Of a stretch of DNA of 60,501 nt, positions 18,675 to 28,291 are shown in pieces. Under the pieces are notes generated by a model. The model was given only the letters and a program-made list of their open reading frames with translations. It ran no database searches and was not told the origin of the DNA. Made by a program: the position numbers and the translations under genes. How positions within the stretch are numbered: the stretch's first letter is position 1; each line of letters opens with the position of its first letter. Source of the DNA: Gallionellaceae bacterium (lineage in GTDB: Bacteria > Pseudomonadota > Gammaproteobacteria > Burkholderiales > Gallionellaceae). The stretch spans positions 1 to 60,501 of the forward strand of contig JAVBYO010000025.1 of the NCBI GenBank assembly GCA_030823955.1, in the 5' to 3' direction.

Positions 18675-20603
18675 CTAGCGCTCATCGGGAATCGGTTTCT
18701 GGTTGTCGGCGTTCTTGGCATCGATCACGCCCAGCCGTTGTTTGAGCGGGATCGCCGGTTGCCCGAACAGCTTGGCGTAATACACCGTATTGCTCATGAC
18801 CTTCTTGACGTAATCGCGCGTCTCGTCGAACGGGATGGTCTCGGCGTAGATCGCGCCTTCCAGCGGCTTGTCACCGCGCCATTGCCGCGCACGGCGCGGC
18901 CCCGCGTTGTAGGCAGCCGAGGCCATCACCGCATTGTTATCCAATGAAGAAAGCACGTTCTTCATGTAGTAGGTGCCCAGCTTCAGATTCACTTCGGTTT
19001 CGTGGATGAGTGCGTTACGGTAGTCGCGCATCCCCATCTTGCGGGCCACCCATTTTGCCGTGGCAGGCATGATCTGCATCAGCCCGGCCGCCCCGACGCT
19101 GGATTTTGCATGGGTGGCGAAGCGGCTCTCCTGGCGCATCAGACCATACACCCACGCCTCTTCCAGACCGTGTTCGCGCAAACGCCCCTGCAAGTCCTCG
19201 CGATAAGGGGCCGGATAACGCAGGTTGAAGTCATGCACCGCCACAGTGCGGTCTGCGGCGTTGATGGAACGGTCATACATCGCGTTGCGACCTGCCAGCT
19301 CGGCAGCCATCAATAGGCGCTTGTCGTCGAATTTACGTGTCGCCCAAGCCCACTCGCGCGACGCCTCGGTGCGCAGTTCCATACGATACAAGGCGAAGGT
19401 ACGCTGTATGCCCGGCAGGGTCTGCAACGCGGCGAACTCCTCTTTCCCCGCTTGCTGGGTCGCAGTCAGAATGCCGGATGCCGGTGCCGCCCCCAACTCT
19501 TCCGCAGCCAGCTGCCCGTAAAAGTTGTATTCCCGGCTCAGTGCCGTAAATAACATCTCCGCACCCACTTCTTGCCCGAGTGCCTTCAGCGCGCGCGCCT
19601 TCCAGTAGCGCCAGACACCTTCCTGTTGTTGCGCCGGAGGCATGGCACTGATCGCCTGCCACACCTCGTGCCAGTTCTGTGCACGCAAGGCGGCGCGCGC
19701 GCGCCAGGCCGACTGTGCCTCGTTCAACGGGGTCTCTTCGGCGGCCTTGTACCATTCCAATGCCCGGGGGTCCAATGCCCGCGCGGCCTGATAGGCCAGC
19801 CAGCCGTACAGATAACGCTGCTCCGCTTCGGGGAAGTCCTTTGCAATTTTTTGCCATTGCACATGGGCCAATTGAGGCGACTGTTTGGCCAATCTGTGTA
19901 CCGCGAACAACGCGATCAGGCGTTGGGCTTCACTGTCTTTGTCCAGTTTTACTTTGCCGAGATAACGTTCCGGATCGGCAGCGGCCTTGTCCAACGCCGC
20001 CACGGGAAACGGGTATTGTTTGGGCAACTTACCGGCCAGTTGTTTAGCCAGAGAGACATTGCCAGCCTCCAAGGCCAGACGGATACGCGTCCAGATGTCC
20101 TGCTCGTTGATGATGCCTTTGGCAATGGCGGCGTCGAACAGCGTCGCACAACTCTCCGACTGACCGACGCTGCTGAACCATCTGCCACGCACTTCGCGCA
20201 ACGCCCCTTCCTCATCCGATAACTGGCGCAACTGCAAGGCATAACAACCCAGTTCGGCATCCACATTGACCACGCGCCGGTACTCGGTGGCGAACTCTTC
20301 CCAGCGCTGGCGCTTGGCCAGATACTTCAACCATTCACCACGGAACTGGTCGATGATGGGGGTATCTTCCGTACGCGACAGGAAGCGCCGTATCGCACCC
20401 GTATCCTGCTCGTCCCAATGCATACGCAACTGGTAGTAGGTGAGATAAGGTTCCAGCGGGGAATCTTTCAGACGCACTGCGATCCGCTCCAGCGTTGCGG
20501 CATCTCCTTTGCGGAATGCCTCGCGCGCGGCCAGGAAATCCTCCTCCTGTCCGGCCATGGCGACCACGGGAATCAACAGCGCTAACAACAATACGAACTT
20601 CAT
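18675..20603 (-). CDS. slt: Soluble lytic murein transglycosylase Slt
   Basis: 642 aa from ATG 20603, with a signal peptide (MKFVLLLALLIPVVAMA). A long superhelical U-domain (about 25-450) precedes the C-terminal SLT domain with catalytic glutamate in LMRQESRFATHAKSSVGAAG and LMQIMPATAKWVA, then AYNAGPRRARQW. This matches E. coli Slt70 in size and layout: a periplasmic exolytic enzyme cleaving glycan strands to 1,6-anhydromuropeptides. An upstream in-frame start would add a non-signal extension. No good ribosome-binding site is visible. Confidence 0.93.
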   Translation of the reverse strand: MKFVLLLALLIPVVAMAGQEEDFLAAREAFRKGDAATLERIAVRLKDSPLEPYLTYYQLRMHWDEQDTGAIRRFLSRTEDTPIIDQFRGEWLKYLAKRQRWEEFATEYRRVVNVDAELGCYALQLRQLSDEEGALREVRGRWFSSVGQSESCATLFDAAIAKGIINEQDIWTRIRLALEAGNVSLAKQLAGKLPKQYPFPVAALDKAAADPERYLGKVKLDKDSEAQRLIALFAVHRLAKQSPQLAHVQWQKIAKDFPEAEQRYLYGWLAYQAARALDPRALEWYKAAEETPLNEAQSAWRARAALRAQNWHEVWQAISAMPPAQQQEGVWRYWKARALKALGQEVGAEMLFTALSREYNFYGQLAAEELGAAPASGILTATQQAGKEEFAALQTLPGIQRTFALYRMELRTEASREWAWATRKFDDKRLLMAAELAGRNAMYDRSINAADRTVAVHDFNLRYPAPYREDLQGRLREHGLEEAWVYGLMRQESRFATHAKSSVGAAGLMQIMPATAKWVARKMGMRDYRNALIHETEVNLKLGTYYMKNVLSSLDNNAVMASAAYNAGPRRARQWRGDKPLEGAIYAETIPFDETRDYVKKVMSNTVYYAKLFGQPAIPLKQRLGVIDAKNADNQKPIPDER

Positions 20604-20701
20604 GGGGAACACATCCAGATCGAACCGGGGAAGGATAACACAGGCCATCACCAACGTTCCGGCCCGCAAAACAGCCCCGACAAGCGGCGCTCTCCCCCCG
20701 C

Positions 20702-21358
20702 TTATTTCTTGTTATATCGCTCGATGGCCTCTTTCATGGCGCGCACCTGCGGACTCAATTCCTTGTCGCCATCCGGCTTGGCCGTTTTCGCGACAGGTGT
20801 TTTGGCCGGTGTATGTTCAACATGTGGCGCGGATGAAGGCGACGTTGTTTTGGCCGGAGTCTTTTTGGTGATAGCCGGAGCAGGCGGGACATGCGCGACC
20901 GGAGTGTGGGCTGCCGGGGATGGCGGCAGGTGTGCGACCGGCGCTACAACTGCCGCAGCTGGCAACGATAATTGCTGATCGAGCGTTGGCGACATCTTCA
21001 ACTTCACCTGCAATGGAATGACGTTCTGAATGACGAGATTCACGCGCTCATCCATCTTTTTGAGACGCTCATTCTGCGCGGACGTCTCTTTCAGTGCGTT
21101 CAGCTTCAACTTGTCCACTTCCGCCTTGGATGCGTTGAGACTCGCTGTCAGGTTGGCGATGGCGGTGGCATTCTGTTCGAGCTGTTCATGCCCCGAGCGG
21201 TTGCCCATCAGCGCCATCACCGCGACCACCAAGGCGGCTATCGCCAATAGCGGTGTCAGCCCCATCAGTGCGTAGTGGGCGACGACCTTCATCTGCAAGC
21301 GGATCTTGTCTGCTTTTGAAGGCGTTCCTTTTGCTTCATCTTCCTGTTGACTCGCCAT
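20702..21358 (-). CDS. Uncharacterised inner-membrane protein with coiled coil and Pro/Ala-rich tail
   Basis: 218 aa from ATG 21358 (GGAAGGGGAC just upstream). A charged N-terminus (about 1-20) is followed by one TM helix (about 28-50, ALMGLTPLLAIAALVVAVMA), a coiled coil (about 55-110), then a low-complexity tail rich in Pro, Ala, His and Lys (about 130-200) and a basic C-terminus. No family recognised. The topology suggests a single-pass anchor with a long periplasmic or cytoplasmic stalk. It is upstream of slt on the same strand (99 bp gap), so a cell-envelope role is possible but unproven. Confidence 0.65.
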   Translation of the reverse strand: MASQQEDEAKGTPSKADKIRLQMKVVAHYALMGLTPLLAIAALVVAVMALMGNRSGHEQLEQNATAIANLTASLNASKAEVDKLKLNALKETSAQNERLKKMDERVNLVIQNVIPLQVKLKMSPTLDQQLSLPAAAVVAPVAHLPPSPAAHTPVAHVPPAPAITKKTPAKTTSPSSAPHVEHTPAKTPVAKTAKPDGDKELSPQVRAMKEAIERYNKK

Positions 21359-21545
21359 GATGTCCCCTTCCAATATAAGGTTAAGCTGGTATAGGCAGCA
21401 CTGTTGTCACTATAATACAACGCTTCGGATCGCGATTTCAGCGTGTGAACACAGATTTCCGCACACACTGCCCCGCGTCCCGCGCATCACCCTGTTCAAG
21501 CAAGCGCAGACTTGCACACATGAACACACTGGAGCGATTGTTAAT

Positions 21546-22472
21546 ATGAGCCTGATCTTAGTCAATAGCCACGAACTCGTCGTTGGCAAGCCGTTGCCGT
21601 GGGCCCTCTACGATTCCATGCACAATCTGCTGCTGGCGCAGGGAGACATGGTGCGCGATGAGGACCACCGCAAGAGCCTGCTGGCCGGCGGCGCCTGTCA
21701 CGAATTGTCATGGGAGGGCAGTGGCGACAAGAATAAAGGCGATGGGCCTGCCGGTGAAAACACCCCCGCACCCGAACCGGCTGAGGCAAACAAAGATGAC
21801 GCGGGCTTTACCTTCGACGACATGAAACTGCGCGTGGAAGACCGGCTGCAACTGGAGCCGCCGCCCCAACTGAGCAAGGAACGTCTGGTCGTCAAAGTGA
21901 TCGGCTTCATGCGCGGCCTCAGCCTGTTGGTCACCACGCCGCTGATGGCGAACGGCCAACGCTTGCAACTGCTGGAGAACGAGCAGGTCATCATGCGCTC
22001 CTTCTCTGGAAAGAACGCCTTCGCGTTCGCCTGCAATATCGTCAAGGTGAACAAGATCCCGTTTGACTACCTGCATCTGTCTTTTCCGGACAACATACAG
22101 GGCCTGGCGATCCGCAAGACCGCGCGGGTCAAGACCCGCATCATCGCGGCAGTGCAAAACAACGAATCAGATGCAACGGAACAAATGTCCGCCATCATCT
22201 CGGACATCAGCGCCACCGGGCTTTCTCTGGATGCCAAAAAACCGCTGGGTAAAAAGGGGGATGCGCTGAATCTGGCATTCCGCGTCCAACTGCACAACAT
22301 CGAGGCGTTCCTGTCGCTGAAAGGCGTGATTCGCGCGGTGATCAACGATGAACCCTCACCCGGACATGTCCGTTACGGCATCGAACTGCAGAGCCTGCAA
22401 CCGAACGACAGCGTCATCCTGCAAAGTATGATCTACCAGCAGATGATCGAGAATCCGCAAAAACTGGTCTAG
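21546..22472 (+). CDS. PilZ-domain c-di-GMP effector
   Basis: 308 aa from ATG 21546 (GGAG about 11 nt upstream). The C-terminal half holds a PilZ domain: RKTAR (about 190) and DISATG (about 220) supply the RxxxR and DxSxxG c-di-GMP ligands. The middle region (about 115-185) looks like a YcgR-N/flagellar-brake-type domain (VIGFMRGLSLLVTTP). The N-terminal ~110 residues include an acidic/Pro-rich linker. It could slow flagella or act on surface structures in response to c-di-GMP; a diguanylate cyclase is encoded at 33227-34201. Confidence 0.8.
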   Translation: MSLILVNSHELVVGKPLPWALYDSMHNLLLAQGDMVRDEDHRKSLLAGGACHELSWEGSGDKNKGDGPAGENTPAPEPAEANKDDAGFTFDDMKLRVEDRLQLEPPPQLSKERLVVKVIGFMRGLSLLVTTPLMANGQRLQLLENEQVIMRSFSGKNAFAFACNIVKVNKIPFDYLHLSFPDNIQGLAIRKTARVKTRIIAAVQNNESDATEQMSAIISDISATGLSLDAKKPLGKKGDALNLAFRVQLHNIEAFLSLKGVIRAVINDEPSPGHVRYGIELQSLQPNDSVILQSMIYQQMIENPQKLV

Positions 22473-22482
22473 TGGAATGAGG

Positions 22483-22509
22483 GGTTGCGACCGCCATGCG
22501 ACCGCAACC
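22483..22509. terminator. Possible hairpin between convergent genes
   Basis: GGTTGCG and CGCAACC (7-bp stem, 13-nt loop) lie between the stops of the PilZ gene and the minus-strand small ORF. There is no T-tract, so it is only a weak bidirectional terminator candidate. Confidence 0.3.
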
Positions 22510-22517
22510 GGACGGGA

Positions 22518-22742
22518 TCAGCAGCGGTAGGCGTACATCTTTTGCAGGAACATCTCGGCATCGGCTGTCGCCAGACTTGCCGGCAGAGTCGGATATCTTT
22601 CCATCAGCGAGGTCAGATGTTGCTGGGTCGCCAGTTCCAGCGGCGGATTCCAGCCCGCATGCACCAGTCTGTCATCACGATCTTTTTCTGCCGCAGACAC
22701 TTCTTCGATCGCATAGCTGCTCATATTCATCACGATTGCCAT
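22518..22742 (-). CDS. Small uncharacterised protein
   Basis: 74 aa. A near-perfect AAGGAGGTG ribosome-binding site ends 5 nt before the ATG, which strongly supports translation. The protein is mixed, with an amphipathic C-terminal half (LTSLMERYPTLPASLATADAE) and no membrane segment. No family recognised. It lies 65 bp downstream of the truncated CheA-like kinase on the same strand and may be its partner, but this is only positional. Confidence 0.65.
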   Translation of the reverse strand: MAIVMNMSSYAIEEVSAAEKDRDDRLVHAGWNPPLELATQQHLTSLMERYPTLPASLATADAEMFLQKMYAYRC

Positions 22743-22807
22743 GGCACACCTCCTTGTTTCAACTGTTCACCCTTGTGTCTAGAGTATCGGCTGAAATCAC
22801 GGAAAGT

Positions 22808-23878
22808 TTAGGGTAGCGGTGCGCCCGCCGGGAGGCGGATGGTGAAATCCAATCCCCGCCCCGGAACAGAAGCGACATCCAGTCGTCCGCCCAAAGCGAC
22901 GACTTCGCTCCTGACCACATCCAGACCGATACCCCGCCCGCATATCTCGGTGATTTCCTGTGCAGTGGATAGACCCGGCGTAAAGATCATCTGGATCGCC
23001 TGCACCTCGCTGATCTCCTGCCCCGGCGGTATCAGTCCGTTTTCCAGCGCCCGCTGTTTCAAACGCGCCATATTCAGGCCGGCACCGTCATCCCCTAGGG
23101 TGAACTGGAATTCGCCACCCTCCCGACGCAACACCAAAGATACTTCGCCTATGATGCTCTTGCCTGAACGCTCGCGCTGTGCGGGCGTTTCGATACCGTG
23201 GGCGATGGCATTGCGCAGCAGATGTTCGATCGGCGCGGTCATTCTTTCCAGCACGCCGCTTTCCAGCCGGATCTCCGTCCCGGACAGCTCCAAATTGACT
23301 CTTTTACCCAGCTCTTTCGCCGTCTGCCGAACCACACGATAGAGGCGTTCGCTGATGCTGCCGAAGCGCACACCCTGGCCTTGTTGTGCATCGCGCGGAG
23401 ATCTTGCCGCCGATGAAGTGACTTCGTCCATCAAGCCCTCGGCGACCTCGCCACCGGATAACTCTTCTATCGCAGCCGCGATACGCTGCAGATACTGGTC
23501 GAGTTCCCCCCACAGCACGGTATCGAAACGGTTCTGTACGACCGCATGTGCGATACAGCCTTCGATCCGGTGCGCCAATTCCCCCAAGCGCATCGCCCCG
23601 GCCATACGCGCACTGCCTTTGAAGGTGTGCAGACTGCGCTGTAGCTTGTTCCTCTGCGCCGCATCACTGCCCGCCTGTTCGCGCCAGACTGCCAATGTCT
23701 GGCAGATTTTGGGGTAAAGCTCGTTCGCCTCTTCCAGAAACAGCGGCAACAATTGCTCATCCACCTCGTCGCGCACGACACCCCGATCTTCGGTGCGGGC
23801 ATGCGTCGCGGGAGGCTTCATCGATGAAGCCTCCCCGTCGTTGTCTACACTCATGTGCCCGTCATCGTTCAATGCCAT
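22808..23878 (-). CDS. Short CheA/ChpA-like histidine kinase (HPt plus HATPase, no CheW domain)
   Basis: 356 aa from ATG 23878 (a TTG at 23890 is also in frame). An HPt domain (about 38-140) carries the phosphorylatable His84 in LHTFKGSARMAG; a linker (about 145-185) leads to a CheA-type HATPase (about 185-352) with HLLRNAIAHGIE (N box), DDGAGLN (G1) and GRGIGLDVVRSEV (G2). It stops right after the kinase core (FTIRLPAG), where CheA and ChpA proteins continue into a CheW-like regulatory domain; a separate dimerisation domain is also not evident. It is either a truncated remnant or a minimal phosphorelay kinase. Upstream trkH is 119 bp away. Confidence 0.82.
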   Translation of the reverse strand: MALNDDGHMSVDNDGEASSMKPPATHARTEDRGVVRDEVDEQLLPLFLEEANELYPKICQTLAVWREQAGSDAAQRNKLQRSLHTFKGSARMAGAMRLGELAHRIEGCIAHAVVQNRFDTVLWGELDQYLQRIAAAIEELSGGEVAEGLMDEVTSSAARSPRDAQQGQGVRFGSISERLYRVVRQTAKELGKRVNLELSGTEIRLESGVLERMTAPIEHLLRNAIAHGIETPAQRERSGKSIIGEVSLVLRREGGEFQFTLGDDGAGLNMARLKQRALENGLIPPGQEISEVQAIQMIFTPGLSTAQEITEICGRGIGLDVVRSEVVALGGRLDVASVPGRGLDFTIRLPAGAPLP

Positions 23879-23997
23879 TCTCGTTTCCAAACAGGGAGCC
23901 CCTCACTCAGTCACACCCTTTCGGGGCGACGGCGCAAAGGGCGATGCTAACCCATTCCACCCTCCCTAGCCACCGCAGAACCGCCAACGGCAACAAC

Positions 23998-25458
23998 TCA
24001 GCGCCGCCAGAAATGCGGCGTGAACAGGATCAATACGGTAAATATTTCCAGACGTCCGATCAACATGGCACTGGTACACACCCAAGTCTGGAAGTCATTC
24101 AGCCCCTGGTAATTACTGGCCGGCCCCACCGTCCCCAAACCGGGGCCGCAATTGTTCACCGAGGCCAACACCGCCGTAAAGGCCGAGATGAAATCCATGC
24201 CGCTGATCAGCAACACAAAGGTGAATGTGGCGATGGTCATGAAGTACAGGAAAATGAATCCCAACACCGAGAACACGATATTGTTAGCCACCGCATGTCC
24301 ACCGATTTTCAGCGGGTTGACCACTGCCGGATGTAACAACTTCAGAAACTCCCGCCCCGCCTGCTTGAATAGCACCAGCGTGCGGATCATCTTGATGCCG
24401 CCCCCGGTCGAACCTGCGCTGGCGACAGTGGCGGTCAGCAACATCATCCACAACGGCGCAAAGATCGGCCATTGCGCGTAATCCACGCTGGCATATCCCG
24501 AACTGGTGGCAATGGACACCAGATTAAAACTGGCGTGGCGCAATGCGGTCCAGAAACTTGGATAGACTCCCTGCCACCACAAGAAGAATGCGATACCCAC
24601 ACAACTTACCAAAATGATACGCAACGAGGAGAACGCCTCCGGGTCATCCCGGTAAGCCGAAGCACTTCGCGCACGTATCGCCAGAAAATGGGTGGCGAAG
24701 TTGATCACCGCGATGAGCATAAAAACGATCAGGATGAATTCGATCAACGGGGAATCAAAATAACCGATACTGGCATCGTGGGTAGAGAAACCGCCCAGCC
24801 CCATCGCTGAAAAAGAATGGCATACCGCATCCAGCCAACTCATGCCGGCCAGCTTCAACGCGGTGATACATAACAGGGTGATGCCTACGTACACGATCCA
24901 CAGATTGCGCGCGGTCTCGGCGATACGCGGCGTCAGAGCGGAGTCTTTCATCGGGCCGGGCGTCTCTGCCTTGAACAACTGGCGGCCGCCGATACCCAGC
25001 AGCGGCAATATCGCCACCGCTAACACGATGATACCCAACCCGCCCAACCAGTTCAGTTCATGCCGCCAGATGTTGAGCGCAGGGTGCAAGTCATCAAGCC
25101 CCACCAGCACCGTCGCCCCCGTGGTTGTCAGCCCGGACATCGTCTCAAAATAGGCATCGGTGAACGACAGTCCGGGCAGCGCCAACAGTAGCGGAATCGT
25201 GGCGAAGGCCGGCATCGCCGTCCACATGCCCACCACCAGCAGATAACCGTGACGAATCGATAACTCGCCTTTATAACGACGTGTCAGTAACCACATTAGA
25301 AAACCCAAAGCCGCCGTCCACGCCATTGCCAGCAGAAAGTCCAGCAAGATGGACCGATCTCCCTCTATCACTGCCGCAATGACGGGCATGACATAAGCGA
25401 TACTGAACACCACCAACATCAAACCGAGTGCATGAACAACGGTGAGCGCGCGCTTCAT
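23998..25458 (-). CDS. trkH: Trk system potassium uptake protein TrkH
   Basis: 486 aa, typical size. TrkH is the inner-membrane K+ channel subunit of the Trk system. About ten hydrophobic segments are visible, with filter-like repeats such as GLTTTGATV (about 108) and SSGYASVDYAQWP (about 320), and ASVNNCGPGLGTVGP near the end. The start overlaps the trkA stop (TGATG), so the two subunits are translationally coupled. Confidence 0.95.
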   Translation of the reverse strand: MKRALTVVHALGLMLVVFSIAYVMPVIAAVIEGDRSILLDFLLAMAWTAALGFLMWLLTRRYKGELSIRHGYLLVVGMWTAMPAFATIPLLLALPGLSFTDAYFETMSGLTTTGATVLVGLDDLHPALNIWRHELNWLGGLGIIVLAVAILPLLGIGGRQLFKAETPGPMKDSALTPRIAETARNLWIVYVGITLLCITALKLAGMSWLDAVCHSFSAMGLGGFSTHDASIGYFDSPLIEFILIVFMLIAVINFATHFLAIRARSASAYRDDPEAFSSLRIILVSCVGIAFFLWWQGVYPSFWTALRHASFNLVSIATSSGYASVDYAQWPIFAPLWMMLLTATVASAGSTGGGIKMIRTLVLFKQAGREFLKLLHPAVVNPLKIGGHAVANNIVFSVLGFIFLYFMTIATFTFVLLISGMDFISAFTAVLASVNNCGPGLGTVGPASNYQGLNDFQTWVCTSAMLIGRLEIFTVLILFTPHFWRR

Positions 25459-26831
25459 CAGAAGAACCCGAGGCTAACCTGGAACAGCTTCTCGACCTTC
25501 TTCACCATCTTCTTGTCGATCACAAAAACGATGACATGGTCTTCGGCCTCGATCAGAGAATCGTGATGGGCGATCAGCACCTCCTGGTCGCGCACGATCG
25601 CACCGATAGTGGCACCGAGCGGCAGATCGATCTCGTTGATGCGCCGCCCGACCACACGCGAAGAGTGCGCGTCGCCGTGTACCACCAGCTCCAGCGCCTC
25701 CGCCGCTCCGCGCCGCAGGGAGTGCACCACCGCCACATCGCCCTGACGCACATAGGCCAACAGCGAGCCGATAGTCACATGCGCGGGAGACAATGCGATG
25801 TCGATCTTGCCGCCCTGCAACAGATCGACATAGGCGCTGCGATTGATCAGCGCAACCACTTTGCGCGCCCCCGCCTGTTTGGCAAGCAGGGAGGACATGA
25901 TGTTGTTTTCGTCATCGTTGGTGAGCGCACAGAACACATCGACCTCATGCACATGTTCCTGCTGCATTAGTTTCTCGTCCGTGCCGTCTCCGTTCAGCAC
26001 CAGTGTATCGGTGAGCTCTCCCGCCAGACGTTCGCAGGCCTTCTTGTTGAACTCGATGAGCTTCACCTGATAGTCATGCTCCAGTGCCTGTGCCAGACGG
26101 CGTCCGATGTTGCCGCCGCCGACGATCATCACGCGCTTGCTCGGCTTGTCCATGCGGCGCATCTCTTTCAACACATGGCGGATATTTTTCGTCGCGGCAA
26201 TGAAGAATATCTCGTCACCGGCCTGCACCACGGTCGTACCCTCGGGAATGATGGCGCGATCCTGGCGGAAGATCGCCGCGACCCGCGTATCCACCTGCGG
26301 CATGTGGGTGCGCAGAAAACTGATCGGCTTGCCCACCAGCGGGCCGCCCTCGAAGGCGCGCACCGCAACCAGCGACACCTTGCCGTCGGCGAACTCCAGC
26401 ACCTGCAACGCCTCGGGGAACTCGATGAGTTTGGTGATGTAATCCGTCAGGATCTGCTCCGGACAGATGGAGAAATCCACGCAGAAATTATCCGCGCTGA
26501 ACACCGCCTCGCGGTTGAGATAGTCGGTCGCGCGGATACGCGCGATACGTGTCGGGGTGTTGTACAAGCTGGCGGCCAGCTTACACGCCACCAGATTGAC
26601 CTCGTCGCTCTGCGTCACCGCCAGCAGCATATCGGCATCGGCGATACCGCCCTGCTCCAGTATCGAGGGATGAGCGGCATTGCCGGTGAGCGTGCGCAGA
26701 TCCAGGCGGTCCTGCAACTGACGCAACTTCTCCCCGTCGGAGTCGATCACGGTGATGTCGTTCGCCTCGCCGACCAGATTCTCCGCCACCGTCGAACCGA
26801 CCTGCCCTGCCCCCAAGATCAGAATCTTCAC
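25458..26831 (-). CDS. trkA: Trk system potassium uptake regulatory protein TrkA
   Basis: 457 aa. It begins at GTG 26831 after AAGGGGG. TrkA is the cytoplasmic NAD(H)-binding ring that gates TrkH. Two RCK units are seen: MKILILGAGQVGSTVAENL (first Rossmann fold) and RVMIVGGGNIGRRLAQAL (second, about 232), each followed by a TrkA_C-type domain. Operon trkA-trkH. The promoter was not identified. Confidence 0.95.
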   Translation of the reverse strand: MKILILGAGQVGSTVAENLVGEANDITVIDSDGEKLRQLQDRLDLRTLTGNAAHPSILEQGGIADADMLLAVTQSDEVNLVACKLAASLYNTPTRIARIRATDYLNREAVFSADNFCVDFSICPEQILTDYITKLIEFPEALQVLEFADGKVSLVAVRAFEGGPLVGKPISFLRTHMPQVDTRVAAIFRQDRAIIPEGTTVVQAGDEIFFIAATKNIRHVLKEMRRMDKPSKRVMIVGGGNIGRRLAQALEHDYQVKLIEFNKKACERLAGELTDTLVLNGDGTDEKLMQQEHVHEVDVFCALTNDDENNIMSSLLAKQAGARKVVALINRSAYVDLLQGGKIDIALSPAHVTIGSLLAYVRQGDVAVVHSLRRGAAEALELVVHGDAHSSRVVGRRINEIDLPLGATIGAIVRDQEVLIAHHDSLIEAEDHVIVFVIDKKMVKKVEKLFQVSLGFF

Positions 26832-26851
26832 ATCGCCCCCTTGTTATCGGC

Positions 26852-27661
26852 CTAGCGGTTGGCTCCAAGCCAAGCTTTCCATTGTTGAAACAGTACAGGA
26901 TCTAGCGAAGCGATGACCGAACGATTCCAGATGTCCCCCTGCGCGAAATCGTCCTGCTCCAACGTACACGCGCTGCCGCCCGCCTCCTGCAACACCAGCG
27001 AACCGGCGGCGTAATCCCACATCTTCTGGCCGCCGTGCAGATATAGATCGTAGCGTCCGGCGGCGGTATAACACCAATCCAGCGTACTGGCGCCGAAATT
27101 GCGTTGTGAGCAATACGGCGGCTTGAGCGCCAATTGTGTGGCCAGCTTGGGCCCCAGGCGTTTCATATCCACATTGGCCAATGCATCGGCCATATCTTTA
27201 GCCGTGTTGCGCCCCGCCAATTTTGTACCGTTCAGGAACGCGCCACGCCCCAGTTCCGCCGCAAAGGTCTCCTTCGCTACCGGATCGTGCACCACCCCCA
27301 GAGTACTGCACCCTTCGCGGATCAATGCCACGGATACCGCAAAATAGGGTAAGCCGCGCACGAAATTGGTGGTGCCGTCGATCGGATCGATACACCACAC
27401 GCCATTGGCACCCGCCGCCCACTGCGCGACCTGTTCTTTCTCGCTCATCTCCTCGCCGATCACCGGCACGTTGAGGATGGCTTGCAACTTGCGCGTCAAC
27501 GCTTCCTGCGCGGCGAGATCGGCATCGGTACACAAGGTTCCGTCGTCTTTGTGATGCAGCGCCACTTTCATGTAGCGCGGCATGATCTCTTCCGCGGCGA
27601 CCAGCTTCACCGCCGCGATCACCGCCTTCAACATCGCGCTTTGTCCCGTGACACGCTTCAT
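26852..27661 (-). CDS. Inositol monophosphatase family protein (SuhB/CysQ-like)
   Basis: 269 aa from ATG 27661, which overlaps the previous stop as ATGA. Mg2+-dependent phosphatase motifs: GEEMSE (about 89), CIDPIDGTTNFVRG (about 107-120) and KMWDYAAGSLVLQEAGG (about 213-229). Family members hydrolyse inositol phosphates, 3'-phosphoadenosine nucleotides or fructose bisphosphate; the substrate cannot be fixed from sequence. Coupled to the thioredoxin-like gene upstream. Confidence 0.87.
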   Translation of the reverse strand: MKRVTGQSAMLKAVIAAVKLVAAEEIMPRYMKVALHHKDDGTLCTDADLAAQEALTRKLQAILNVPVIGEEMSEKEQVAQWAAGANGVWCIDPIDGTTNFVRGLPYFAVSVALIREGCSTLGVVHDPVAKETFAAELGRGAFLNGTKLAGRNTAKDMADALANVDMKRLGPKLATQLALKPPYCSQRNFGASTLDWCYTAAGRYDLYLHGGQKMWDYAAGSLVLQEAGGSACTLEQDDFAQGDIWNRSVIASLDPVLFQQWKAWLGANR

Positions 27662-28215
27662 GCTTCTTCTTTCCACTTGATGGAGCAACCCATGCTGGCC
27701 AGCTGCTCGCGCGGCCCCTGCCCGGTGCGCGCCACTTGCAGCATGGCGTCAAACAGGTCGCGCGACGCATCCGCCACGGCTTCCTTGCGCGAGGAATCCA
27801 GACGGCCGCGATACTGCAATTCCAGATTTGCATTGAAACCGAAGAAATCCGGCGTACACACCGCGCCGTAGTCCTTGGCTACCTGTTGCGTCTCGTCCCA
27901 CACATAGGGGAAGGGATAGTCATATTGCTGTGCGACGAGTTTCATGTTGTCGAACGAGTCCTCGGCATAGTCGGCGGGATCGTTGGACATGATGGCGATG
28001 CTATTGATGCCGTGCTGTTGCAGTTCGCGCACATCGCGGATGATGCGGTCGCGGATGGATTTCACATAAGGACAATGGTTGCAGATGAACATCACCAGCA
28101 GGCCGTTCTTGCCGCGCGCATTCTCCAGCGAATAACGCCTGCCGTCCACGCCCCACAGGTCGAACGGGCGGGCCTTCCAGCCAAAATCACACAGCGGCGG
28201 TTGCAAACTGACCAT
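27658..28215 (-). CDS. Thioredoxin-fold redoxin (AhpC/TSA-like) protein
   Basis: 185 aa with AGGAG 8 nt before the ATG. Thioredoxin-like fold with the active-site stretch MFICNHCPYVKSI (CxxC, about 42-54), then SNDPADYAEDS and a cis-Pro-like CTPDFFGF (about 117). This is the cytoplasmic 'thioredoxin family' type with CNHCP that is widespread in bacteria; probably a thiol-dependent reductase or peroxidase. Divergent from rsmE. Confidence 0.85.
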   Translation of the reverse strand: MVSLQPPLCDFGWKARPFDLWGVDGRRYSLENARGKNGLLVMFICNHCPYVKSIRDRIIRDVRELQQHGINSIAIMSNDPADYAEDSFDNMKLVAQQYDYPFPYVWDETQQVAKDYGAVCTPDFFGFNANLELQYRGRLDSSRKEAVADASRDLFDAMLQVARTGQGPREQLASMGCSIKWKEEA

Positions 28216-28291
28216 CGAAACACTCCTAAAACCACAAATATCTTTTGTGCCGTTATATTATCACGCCCACGCATCCACCCCGAACCCTGCC

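Noticed and set aside
22808-23878. Frameshifted full-length cheA
   Set aside because: No CheW-like or receiver sequence is readable in the 65 bp after the stop or in the following gene, so a simple frameshift does not restore a longer kinase.
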